Shown: positions 1 to 10,510 of the stretch, in pieces | How positions within the stretch are numbered: the stretch's first letter is position 1 | How the letters are laid out: every line of letters starts with the position of its first letter | Origin: Anaeramoeba flamelloides | Lineage: Eukaryota > Metamonada > Anaeramoebidae | Assembly (NCBI GenBank): GCA_027625915.1 | Contig: JANTQA010000023.1 | Location: 9,176,001-9,240,000, forward strand | Direction: 5' to 3' | DNA length: 64,000 bases | Notes under the pieces: model-generated | Told to the model about the DNA's origin: nothing | Seen by the model: only the letters and a program-made list of their open reading frames with translations | Databases searched by the model: none | Made by a program: the position numbers and the translations under genes

Positions 1-46
1 TTAAAATTGTTTCTGCAACTAAAAAAGTTTGACCCGCCTTAATTTT

Positions 47-89
<43 letters not shown>

Positions 90-258
90 AAAAGTGAATT
101 TTTAGGTTAAAGTGATCTCTATTTATTATTTGCTACCACCTGAGAAATTAAATATAAAAATAATTTATATTATTATTTTGCTTTTACTTTTTGTTGAACT
201 TTTGTTTGCTTTTTAATTTTTACTTTATGAAAAAAAAAGTTTCTTTTGTTTTCGAAAT

Positions 259-739
259 TTAGTCTTGTTTTTTGTTTTGGATTTGTTTTTTGTGTTTCAT
301 TGGGATACCACCTTCACGGAAGTTGTGTTTGAATCTTCTTGGAAGATTTTTCATGTATCTCATTCTTCCTGTTCCGAGAGTTCTTCTTCTTTTTGCTTTT
401 GCGGCCCAATTATCTGTTAGTAATTAGTTTTAAAGAAACATCAAAATTCAAGAAAAAAAAAAAAAACAAACCATTTCAAATAAGTAATTCATTTTATGAC
501 TTCTTAAGTGTATTTGTTTTTTAAAAACACCCCAACAAAGGTATTTTTTTTTTTTTTTTTTTATATTCCTATTTTATTTTAAAAAAGGAAAGTCCCTTAC
601 ATTTTCTCATTTTAGAGCTTGGGTATCCACAGCTTGAACATTTATGCTTTTGAATATGATAAGATCTTTTTCCACATCTTCTACATAACATGTGGGATTT
701 GTTACCTCTTTTACCTTGGGCTTGTGTACCTTTGGTCAT
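259..739 (-). CDS. RPL37: 60S ribosomal protein eL37, two exons
   Basis: Component of the large cytosolic ribosomal subunit. Exon 1 is 739-601 and exon 2 is 413-259, separated by a 187-bp GTAAGG...AACAG intron in phase 1. The spliced product is 97 residues, the usual eL37 length. It begins [20 protein letters not shown] and carries the four-cysteine zinc ribbon at C19, C22, C34 and C37 (CRRC and CSSC). The splice restores the conserved RKYNW junction, followed by the basic stretch [20 protein letters not shown] and the family's [10 protein letters not shown] segment. The start is the first ATG and matches the conserved N-terminus. It is divergently placed 546 bp from eL41. I am very confident of identity and exon limits because the split codon completes the conserved Tyr. 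Confidence 0.96.
414..600 (-). other. short spliceosomal intron of eL37
   Basis: This is a 187-bp intron with donor GTAAGG and acceptor TTACTAACAG. The branch-point-like ACTAAC abuts the acceptor AG directly. It contains a poly-A/T run and no coding potential. Confidence 0.9.
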
Positions 740-1285
740 TTGAATAAACTATCAAATAAAAATCTATTGAAATAAAAAAAAATGAAAAAACCTTATTAAA
801 AGAAACCTTGAAAACACTTATTTAAAGGTTGGAACCAAAATTTGTCTTGGCTCATGTCAACCAGTCGCACTCAAGATGAAGCAAATCATTATAGTACGTG
901 TTTAAAGCTTTAGGATTTACTTTTTACTTTATAAAAATTTTCATAACCAACCAAATTGCAGAGACAATTTTCAACAAAAACCTTGAAGATTGTTTTCTTG
1001 GATATATTTTGGTTGATTTCTTTTCCTATGTACTTTCAAGGAAAGTTGTTATTGTGTTTTCAATTCCTATTATCCTAAAAAATTTTGACAAGAAAAAACT
1101 AATTACTAATCTTTTTGAAAAAACAAAGTACAAAATCAAGTAACTTTCAAATTTGTTATCCTAAAAAGAATCTTTAAAAAACTTGAGGAATTCTATTGAA
1201 GCAACTGTTTGTTTCTTGTTTGAAAAAGAAAACAAAATTTTTGTTTTCATTTTTTTATTTATTTATTTAAAAATTCTTAATTAAA
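740..1285. promoter_or_regulatory. divergent promoter region between eL37 and eL41
   Basis: These 546 bp separate the start codons of two ribosomal-protein genes transcribed away from each other, so the stretch must hold both promoters and 5' untranslated regions. I see no defined TATA or initiator motif that I could defend in such AT-rich DNA. An ATG-less open frame at 898-1143 lies inside and is not supported as a gene. The promoter assignment is an inference from gene arrangement. Confidence 0.5.
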
Positions 1286-1363
1286 ATGCGTGCCAAGTGG
1301 AAAAAGAAAAGAATGAGAAGACTTAAAAGAAGAAGAAGAAGATTAAAAAAGAGAGCAAAATAA
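1286..1363 (+). CDS. RPL41: 60S ribosomal protein eL41 (25 residues)
   Basis: This is the smallest ribosomal protein, a single basic helix at the interface between the large and small subunits. The ORF reads MRAKWKKKRMRRLKRRRRRL then KKRAK and stop. It is exactly 25 residues, the length of eL41 in fungi and animals, and nearly identical to the MRAKWRKKRMRRLKRKRRK consensus. It is intronless and starts at the only in-frame ATG. It is divergent from eL37. A perfect hairpin follows the stop codon by about 22 bases. A 25-residue match this specific is not expected by chance. Confidence 0.95.
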   Translation: MRAKWKKKRMRRLKRRRRRLKKRAK

Positions 1364-1385
1364 ATCAACCTTATTAATTGTGCTT

Positions 1386-1413
1386 CTTTTCTTGTTGCTG
1401 CTGTCAAGAAAAG
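1386..1413 (+). promoter_or_regulatory. 3' UTR hairpin of eL41
   Basis: CTTTTCTTG (1386-1394) is exactly complementary to CAAGAAAAG (1405-1413) across a TTGCTGCTGT loop, starting 22 bases after the eL41 stop. Flanking T-A pairs extend the stem to about 11 bp. It would be transcribed in the eL41 3' UTR. A role in 3'-end formation or mRNA stability is inference. Confidence 0.4.
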
Positions 1414-1726
1414 AAAAAAAAATATTTAACCTATTTCTTGTTAATACACATATTAGACAAAAATAAATTATTAGGCTTTTGTTCTTCTTTTTTATGTTTA
1501 ACCTTTTTACTTTTTTTTCTTTTTTTAGTTTTTGCTTTTCTTTTTTACGTTTCGTAATTTTTTATATGAAAGAAGAAAATTGAAAATCTCAGAATTCACA
1601 AAAAACAAACCGAAAAGTTTTATTTTTTGGTTCTTCAAGATCCTTAAAAAGCCCAAACCTTTCCTACTCTTCACAACAAAATTTTAAATCCTGTTAAAAT
1701 CAAATTAACAGTATCGAAACCTTTAA

Positions 1727-2280
1727 GGTTTACAATCCCTGAAATTTGAAAAAAGATTATCTTGTGTAGGGTGTAGTGGCTTGTTAATTTGGTTTTTCGC
1801 TGATCGATCTTGTACTTGGTATGGATTTTAAGAGTGGTTCAAAATGTTAATTTTTGACAATTTATTTTTTTTTTTTTCGAAATTCGAATTGAAGAGTTTA
1901 AGATTAAGTGGCTGGGACGTAAGTTATAAAAAAATATGGTTTGTAGGTTGTTGATTGAAATTTTTAATTAAGTTTGGTTTTATTGGGAGCTTTTAAAAAA
2001 TTTTTATTTTTTCATTTGGTTAATTGACAAAGAAGTAAATCAAGATTCTCTTCTACAACCCAAAATTCAAAAGTTATTCTTGAACACCTATAAATCTATT
2101 AATCTCACTCTCTTCAATTCAAATTTCGGAAATAAAAAAAAATAAATTGTCAAAAATTAACATTTTGAACCACTCTTAAAATCCATACCAAGTACAAGAT
2201 CGATCAGCTAAGAACTAAATTAACAAGCCACTACACCCTACACAAGATATTTTTTTTTCAAATTTCAGGGATTGTAATCC
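1727..2280. mobile_element. TTAA-flanked TIR element, copy 1 (MITE-like)
   Basis: A 554-bp non-coding element is bounded by TTAA on both sides (1723-1726 and 2281-2284). Its ends form a roughly 150-bp inverted repeat starting GGTTTACAATCCCTGAAATT on the left, with the complement on the right. The same element recurs at 59125-59684 and, more decayed, at 61549-62101. A TTAA target duplication is typical of piggyBac-type transposition, so a non-autonomous element of that kind is plausible. No transposase is present. Confidence 0.8.
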
Positions 2281-4153
2281 TTAAGTCCAACTAAACACTA
2301 CCCCTAAAATTTTGACAAACTAAACACCAAAAATATCCAAAAAAAACTCGCAATTTTTTAGATTTTTAAAAACTTAATATGAAATCATGTTAAGGCTACT
2401 CACCTCGGAATGTTTTTTATAAGTAGAGTATGGAAAAAAATACCATACATGAAAATAAACTCGGTTATCAATATTAATTGTTAATATCAGTACAATTGTT
2501 TTAGTCATTTAAAATCAAATTCTTTTATTTAAGAATCAAACTCTAAAAATTATTATTTGCCGACTTATTTGAAGGCTGATTAATTAAATTACACTTGTTC
2601 AAAACAATATTCAATCTGCCAAAAAACAAGAATAAAAATTAGGCTTTTCCAAATTCCTTGCAAACCTTTAGTACACCTCGATAAAACTCCATTGTTTTCC
2701 AAATGGATAGATCTACATTAGATTATCAAAGGATTAAACAAGTATTCTATTTGCACCAGACTTTAATGAACTTTCGGTAGGTTTATAACAGAGTTCTTAA
2801 AAAAATTATTAAGTTATAAATGGGATTTGATATTAAACTTTCCTGTTATTAATAATTAATAAATAGTTACAGGAATAAATATCATATTCGGTATTTTTTT
2901 CTAACTATACTCTTTTTTTATCCTAAATAATTTCAAATAAAAGAAAAAGAAAAAACAAAAATCTAAATATGACCAAAATGATAAAAAAAGTGAAAAAAAA
3001 AAAAAAAAATGTAATATGCCTAAAAATCAGTAATTTAATAATATTTAATAAAACAATCTAAACCCCAACATAAAAATATTAATAAAAAAAAATATAGAAA
3101 TTAATAGGGTTTTTAGGTCATTTTTTTGTATAAAATGAATTAAGGAACAGAAATTCAAAAAGAGATTTGTGTTTCAAAATTTTGTGATCATGAGTCTTTT
3201 GGTGTAATTTTTTTTACCGGATATGAAATAAGGGGAAGATATTAAAAAAATAAATTCTTTTTTTTATATTTCGAGATAAGTCGGATTTTTGAACTGGGTT
3301 TGCAGAATATAAATCAAATAACAGAAAGCCTTTCAGAAAATCAATTACATAACAAAAATTCTTAATTAGACGATTTTTTATAGCAAAAGATCAAAAAATC
3401 AAAAAAAAAGTATTTTAATTGAAAAAATTGAAACCAAATAAAAAATGATATTTTTGGGTTTCATTATCTCTTTTTCTGAGTCACGTCTTAATTTTTATCA
3501 TGCTTTATTAATACATATCAAGTTTTACATAATTTCTAAATTTCTCCATAACTTCTTCTAATAATATATGACAAAAATATAATTTGTTTTTCTTTACTTT
3601 AGTAAAGAACCTAATACTATTTTTGTATTTCAAAAAAAATTTTTTTTATTAAAATCTGTTTCTTTTCCTTAGGTTTTATTTGTTAGTCTATTTTAAAATT
3701 CAGATTAAAATTCAAATAATTACTAATAAATTATTTTAATTTACCATTTTTAAAAAAGACTTTAATTTTGTAACAAAAAAAAATAATCTAAAAATTGTAT
3801 TTCGAAACAGAAATTACATAATATCTTTTACATAAACTTTATTCCATAAAATATATTCTGTAAAATAAATTCCATAACATAAATTTCATAAAAAAATTTC
3901 GATAAAAAAATTTGATATCAAAAAATCAAGGAATATCTTTTGATTTTTTAATAATATTTTCCATTTCTAATTGATACATTAAATCCAAATAAGACTCTTT
4001 ATTTCAAATTATATTTTTTATTGTGTAATTTTTATTACTGAAAATCCCTAATAATAAATCTAATTTCAACTTGACAATTTAATTTAATTTCTTTATTTAT
4101 AAACGAATAAAAATATTCAGAATAATAATCAATAATAATAAAAATAAAAATAT

Positions 4154-6705
4154 TTAAAGATATAGAGAAGAAGCAAAAACAATGTCTCTTTTCATTAATG
4201 TTGTAGCTTCAGAAAATTTTCTTTCAAGTTCACTATTCCCAATATTTTTAGCCGCAACACTTAGCTGTTTTAACAATTCTTCCAATCTTCTAAAAGACCT
4301 AACACAGTCACCTTCAAATGATTCTGTCATTTGAGAAATATCTAGGAAAGAAGCACCATTTGTCCAAGCATGTACTATATTCATTAATGAGGGTGAAAAT
4401 TTTTCTTTATATTTTTGGATATTCTCTATTAATCTACATTCTAAAAACACCTGCCCAAGGAATTCTATCATTTCAGAAATCTTTTCATATGGCTTTTGGA
4501 GCTTTTCTATCAAGTTAATTTCTTCATGTGATCTTGGTGGCTCTACAAAGCAACTGGCGATTGCTGCTATTTGATGGGTATCCAATTCTTTAAATATGCC
4601 TGAAAATATTAGTTCTGTTAATAATAATTCATCACCAGTTGATATTTCACATGCAATCCTACCCTTTGTTTGGATAAGGCCATTTTCGTTTACATAACCC
4701 AGCCTTTTCATAACCTTTTTCATATTACTTAATTGATCTTTCATTACGATGTTTTCTGATTCTCTAATACTCTCTTGTATCTCCTTTAACTGATCATTTA
4801 ATTTTTGCTTTTCTTGAAATAATTCTAACTGGCTACGAAATTGCTCAGTTTTTGTCAATTCTTCATGTTTTTTTAAGATTTTATTTAAGATTTGCACTTG
4901 TTTATAATATTTTATAAAATTTTGATCATTAATTTTTAAGTCTTCAATTGAATCCAAAATTGGTATATCTTCTTGATATTTTTGTTTGATTTTTTCTATT
5001 GCATCTTTAAATCTTCTCTCATTTTTTTTTGTCCTATAATTTAAATTTATTTTCATTATTATTGTTGAGATTTCTAAAATATTCGAACAAAGTATCCTAT
5101 CTTTGGTTGGTATTGAAACGTCTCTTCTTTCCTTATTATAACCACCCCTTTTAACACTCTTATTCTTATTCTCATCCTCATTTCCATTCCCTTTCTTCTC
5201 GTCATTTTCATTCTCTTCCTCATTCTCTTTCCCATTACCATTCCCATTGCCATTGCCATCCTTTATTTTATTATTTGGATCATTGTCATTAATTTTATTT
5301 TTTTGTGGTATTAATATTTCTACAAAAATTTGATTAGCATTTTTTGATAATAAATCATTTTCATTACCTTCCTTCCCGCTTTGGTCTTTTTTATTTTTAT
5401 TAAAATTATTGGAAAATCTATTTCTTTTTTCAAAGAAATTGATTACAAAACCCCATTCTACGGAATCTCGATATTTAAATTTAATTAATCTTCCCTCAGT
5501 TAAAAAAGGTAAAACATATAATGGTTTATTTTGGATATATTTCATTTTATTTTTGATCAAGTTAATTTGTTTTTTAGTTTCAAGATAATTTTTGAATTGG
5601 TCTTCATTTGGTATCTGCATATCAGCAATTTTTTTCTCTAATTCTTCGCATTGTTCATTTAAAAGGGGTAATTTTTTTTCATTTTGAAATTGCCAAAAGG
5701 ATCTGGACATGATGTGATCCAAATCAACGTCTTCAAAACGAAGCAATTTTAATAACATGTTATACCCCAATTTAAAAGAACTATTTAATCTTTTGGCCTT
5801 ACCATTGAACAGGGTACGTAAATATTTAGGCTCTGTATGATTGTCAACCATTAAGATCACATTACCACTTTTATCAAGCCCCCTTCTACCAGCTCTACCA
5901 GACATTTGGATAAACTCACCCGAATCGACACTTCTCATGCAGGTACCGTCAAATTTCCTAATACCATTGAAAACAACAGTCTTTGCAGGCATATTTAGCC
6001 CCATGGAAAAGGTCTCGGTGGCAAATAAGACTTTAATTAACCCCTCTTGAAATAAAATTTCGATAACCTCTTTAATGATTGGCAATAGCCCAGAATGATG
6101 GATCCCAATCCCTCTTTTCAAAATTGGCAAAATTAATTGGATCTGTGGCAATTTTTGATCCTTTTCATCTAATAGCTCAATTGCGTTCTTAAAAATTAAT
6201 TCAACCAAATTTGATTGCTCCTCAGTATTGAAATTATCGTTTTGAAACAAAATCGATTTTGCTTCACATTCCTTTCTTGCAAATGAAAATACAATCACTG
6301 GTCCAAAATTCTTCCTCATTAAGATGGTAATAATGTTCTTTATATCATTTTTTGATTTGATCATAATTTTCCTTCTTTTCGACATTGTGAATCCTGTTTT
6401 TTTATCAATCATTGTTTGTTCTTCATCGTTATTATGCAATAGATCCATACACTTTTGAAAATTATTATCATAAAATTTATTGTTTTCATCTAAAGTCAAA
6501 TATAGACCATCACCACTACTTGGGAATAAAAAATAACGTAACGGAACAGGTCTTGTTTCAGTTGAAACAACATGGCATGGTTGGTTATGTGTTTGTGCGA
6601 CCCATTCTGCAAATTCTAATGCATTTGGTATAGTGGCACTTAAAAATACAAACTTTGCATTTTTTGGTGATAAAATTATCGCCTCTTCCCAAACGACGCC
6701 TCTAC
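4154..6705 (-). CDS. MTR4: MTR4 exon 3
   Basis: This encodes residues 195-1044: motif III SAT, the second RecA domain, the ratchet/winged-helix region, the arch with KOW, and the DSHCT helical domain, ending in LYL before the stop. It continues the frame 68 codons upstream of position 6499, through [15 protein letters not shown] and [15 protein letters not shown]. Confidence 0.94.
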
Positions 6706-7649
6706 CTTTGAAATAAAATTAAGATTATTATTTTTTTAAAATTAATTTTTTTTTATTAAAATTAATTTTTGTTTTTTTTTATTATTTTATTATTATTTAT
6801 TTTTTTATTAGGAAAAATTTTTTTGATTTTTTTTATGAAGAAAAAACTTACTGGCATCCTTCATATAGTGAATTTCATCAAAAATAATATATTGCACCTC
6901 TCTTACAATTTCACTTCCTCTATATAACATATTTCGTAAAATCTAGAATTTTTTAGAGATAAAATTTTATTAGAATTATTAATTATGAATAAAAATTAAA
7001 CATTTTAGATTTGTTTCGCAATTTTTTAAAGAAATTTAAAAACAAAAAAAAATAAATTATTTTGATTTTTAAATAAATTTGTGTCTTTTTAAAATTATAG
7101 AAATATCCTTATTTTTAATTTTGCAATTTTTTTTTTAATAATCATTTATTCAAATATTCCTATATTGAATATTAACCGGGAAGTTTCACAACACATTTAT
7201 ATATATATATATATATTGCATTGTTGGGATATTTTCATTAATGTAATAATAATAACTATAAAAAAAAAACAAGAAAATTCATTTACAACTCTTAACATAT
7301 AAACATTGTAAAATTTGAAGATTTAAAACGAATGTTGAAAAAAAATCCATAATGATTTATTTTATTTTTTAAGTTTTTTTTTTTTTTTTTTTTTGATATT
7401 ATTATCTTTTAATTGAATGATTTTTGGAATTACAATCAATTTAATTGATTAAATATTGTTAAAACACAAAAATTAATGTTTAATGAAAATTAATATCTGA
7501 ATTTTTTCAAAAAAAAATGTATTTCTTATTATTAAATACTTTTTAAATATTTGTTGTTTTCACTTTTTGAAATTATAAATCTATAAATACATTCAAATCT
7601 CTTACGTTCAAATAGCCGGTATTTAGTCACCACAACATACAATCCAAAT

Positions 7650-7708
<59 letters not shown>

Positions 7709-10475
7709 TAAAATTCAAAATTTTCCACACAGTTAAAATCGTTCCAAAGAATCACAAATAATACAATTTCATATAAATTGGAAATAATTTTGATTTTTGT
7801 AAAACATGAAAATCATTTTTTCATCTTTTTGTTTTTTGTTATCATTTTAATTTTTTGGATTAAGTAACCTGTTTTGTTCAATTAATGATTTTTTTCAACA
7901 GTTGGTATTATGTTAAAGTTGGGTTCTTTTAAATAGAATAACTCAAATCAAATAAGTTCATGGTACCTAACCTTTGATCGATCAATAATAAAAGGAATTT
8001 CAACAAATTTACCAATACATTTATTTTTCTTCTCTCACTCCAATTTTTTAACACACCGATAATTTATTAGTATTGATAATTATTTATATTTGTTTTGTAA
8101 GTATTGTAATTTATAAACAATTGTTAATTTTTCAATTAGTGAATGGTTCTAATTTGGTGTTTCTACTAGAATTGATTAGATAAGTTGTATTTTTCACAAA
8201 TCGAATTTTAGTGTGTTAAAAATTTTGAATTGGAGTACATATAGGATATTTCCAAAAAAAGAGGGACGACTTTATTTTAAAATATCTTTATTAAACTTAT
8301 TCCTAATAAAACTATTTAAATATCCACAATTGTTATCATATATTTATTGATAATAATTCAATTTGTTTGCTTGTATGACATGACACAAATTTAATAAATG
8401 AAAGTTTCTGATCTTGATTTTATATGATATTTTTTAGAGGCGAAAAAAGTAACATTTTTTTTTTTAAATGGTATTTAAAATGTAAGGACTATTTGTATTG
8501 TATGCTCACCAAACATTAGATTTATGATTAATAACACGTTTATCGACTTAAAAGAAACGATGTATCAAAAAAACATGGAAACATTCAAAATTATGCTTTT
8601 TTTTTCAAATGGTTATAATTTTAGACAAAATCATTTTCACAACCTAAAATTCGAAATTTACCTTGAAAAAGTTAAAAAATCAATATCTTCTTGATTCACC
8701 CATTTTCCACTTCATTTGAAAATATTCATAAAGTTTAGGAAAATAGGAATAACTATACTTCTAAATTTAAAGTGAAAAATAAGAGAAGGAATGAGTAAAA
8801 AAATTTCTTTTGAATTTACCTTTGTTTTGTTTGAGGTAATTTCGAAAAGTTTTTGGATCAATAAATGTTTTTTTTTGTATTACGTTCAAAATCCCAAAAA
8901 AATAAAAATTTGTAATATTTTGTCTTTCCTTTAATTCACATTTTTTTAAACCATTTTTTTTATTTACAATATTGGCTTTTAATTCTCGAAGAACACAAAA
9001 TTAAGATAGCACTTGATTGGGAAAAAAAATTCAATTGACCATTTGGGAAAAAAAGTGAAACACGTTATTTAATTAGGAACATTAATAGAATCACAGAAAC
9101 CCGTATAATGAAAAAGTCAGATCAATTACTAGAAGAAACAAATTAACTTTAGGGAAAAAATAAACGATTTAAGACCAAATGGAGGATTAAACACAATAAC
9201 AGTTTTTTTAATACTATCTTTTGGTAAGGTTTTTTTTTTGATTGATCAATCATTAGAAATTTGTTGAAAAAATTGACTAATTTTGAGATCTTCCAAAACC
9301 GCTCGTATGATTTCGATATGAAAGTAGATTTAAATTGTGTTTGCTGGTTCGATTGAAAATAATATAATTGATTATTATTCGAAGTTAATTTGTTTTTTCT
9401 TTTAATTGATTTTACTTTACGTTTCGAGTTCTATTAAGATTATATCCCTTATCACCCCTGATTTGCCTAAATTACATTAAACCTAAAAGAAAAGATTTAA
9501 AATGATATTGATGTGCTAATATATTTATTTTCTTATTTGTCTTTAATCCAGATTTGAATTATAATAAAATGTCAAAATAGTTCAAAGATAAAGTAGTTAA
9601 GTTATCGCATTTTTTTTTGATATTGGAAAAAAAAATAATAATTATTCATTTTTTGTATTTATTTTAAAGATTTTTATTTTTATTTTATTTTTTAAATGAG
9701 AAATTTTATTATAATAATAGTAATTCAAAACCCAATACATTGGTTTATTAATAATAACCACCAAACAATTTTATTAATTTTATGATAAAAAAAATAAATA
9801 AAAAAATATATTACTGAAAGATTTTCATTTTTTTTTCAGTTGAAATTTTAATAAATATTAAATCAAGAGAAAAATGAAATTCATTTCTTTAGTCCAAAAT
9901 TTAAAGTTTAATAGGAATAATTTTCTAAAACTTCAATTTAAACAATAGAAAATAATTGAAATAAGAAAAAAAAAAAAATTGTAAAATAATTTCATTTATT
10001 AAATTGGAATTAAATCAATGGAAAACTTTTTTAATAGATAAAGTAATCAACCCTAAATTTAAAAAAAATTAAAAAATAACTTTTAAATATTATTTCAATA
10101 TAATAAAATAATCTCCGAAACCAAATTTTTTTTTTTTGAATTTTATTATGTGTAAAAATTTGAAAAAAATCTTGGTGAAATTTGAATTTTTCAATCTAAA
10201 TTAATACAGATCTTGGAAAATATTTTGATCTATGGTCTATTATTGAATAATATTGTTTACTTTATGTCTAGATTTTAAAAAGTCAAAAATTAAAAAATTT
10301 TAAAAAATAAAAAAAAAAAACAATTATTAATCTTACTCGGACTATTGGTGAAATTATTTAAATTTGAAAAATAAATTATGTGTTGAAAAACTTCCAAATT
10401 TTGTAATGAAAAAAAATATTATTGTTTTTTTCAAATTTAATTTATATTTTTATTATTTTTTTGATTATTTAGAAT

Positions 10476-10510
<35 letters not shown>

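Larger units (their letters stand above)
1364..4153. other. intergenic region between eL41 and the MTR4 3' end
   Basis: This is AT-rich non-coding DNA. It contains one full copy of the TTAA-flanked TIR element (1727-2280). At 2703-2777 there is a short coding-like stretch of 25 codons that I could not link to a gene. The remainder shows only A/T-rich simple sequence and no supported feature. Confidence 0.7.

Noticed and set aside
898-1143. 81-codon open frame between eL37 and eL41
   Set aside because: It starts with GTG rather than ATG and contains no internal ATG or recognisable domain. It lies in the shared promoter region.
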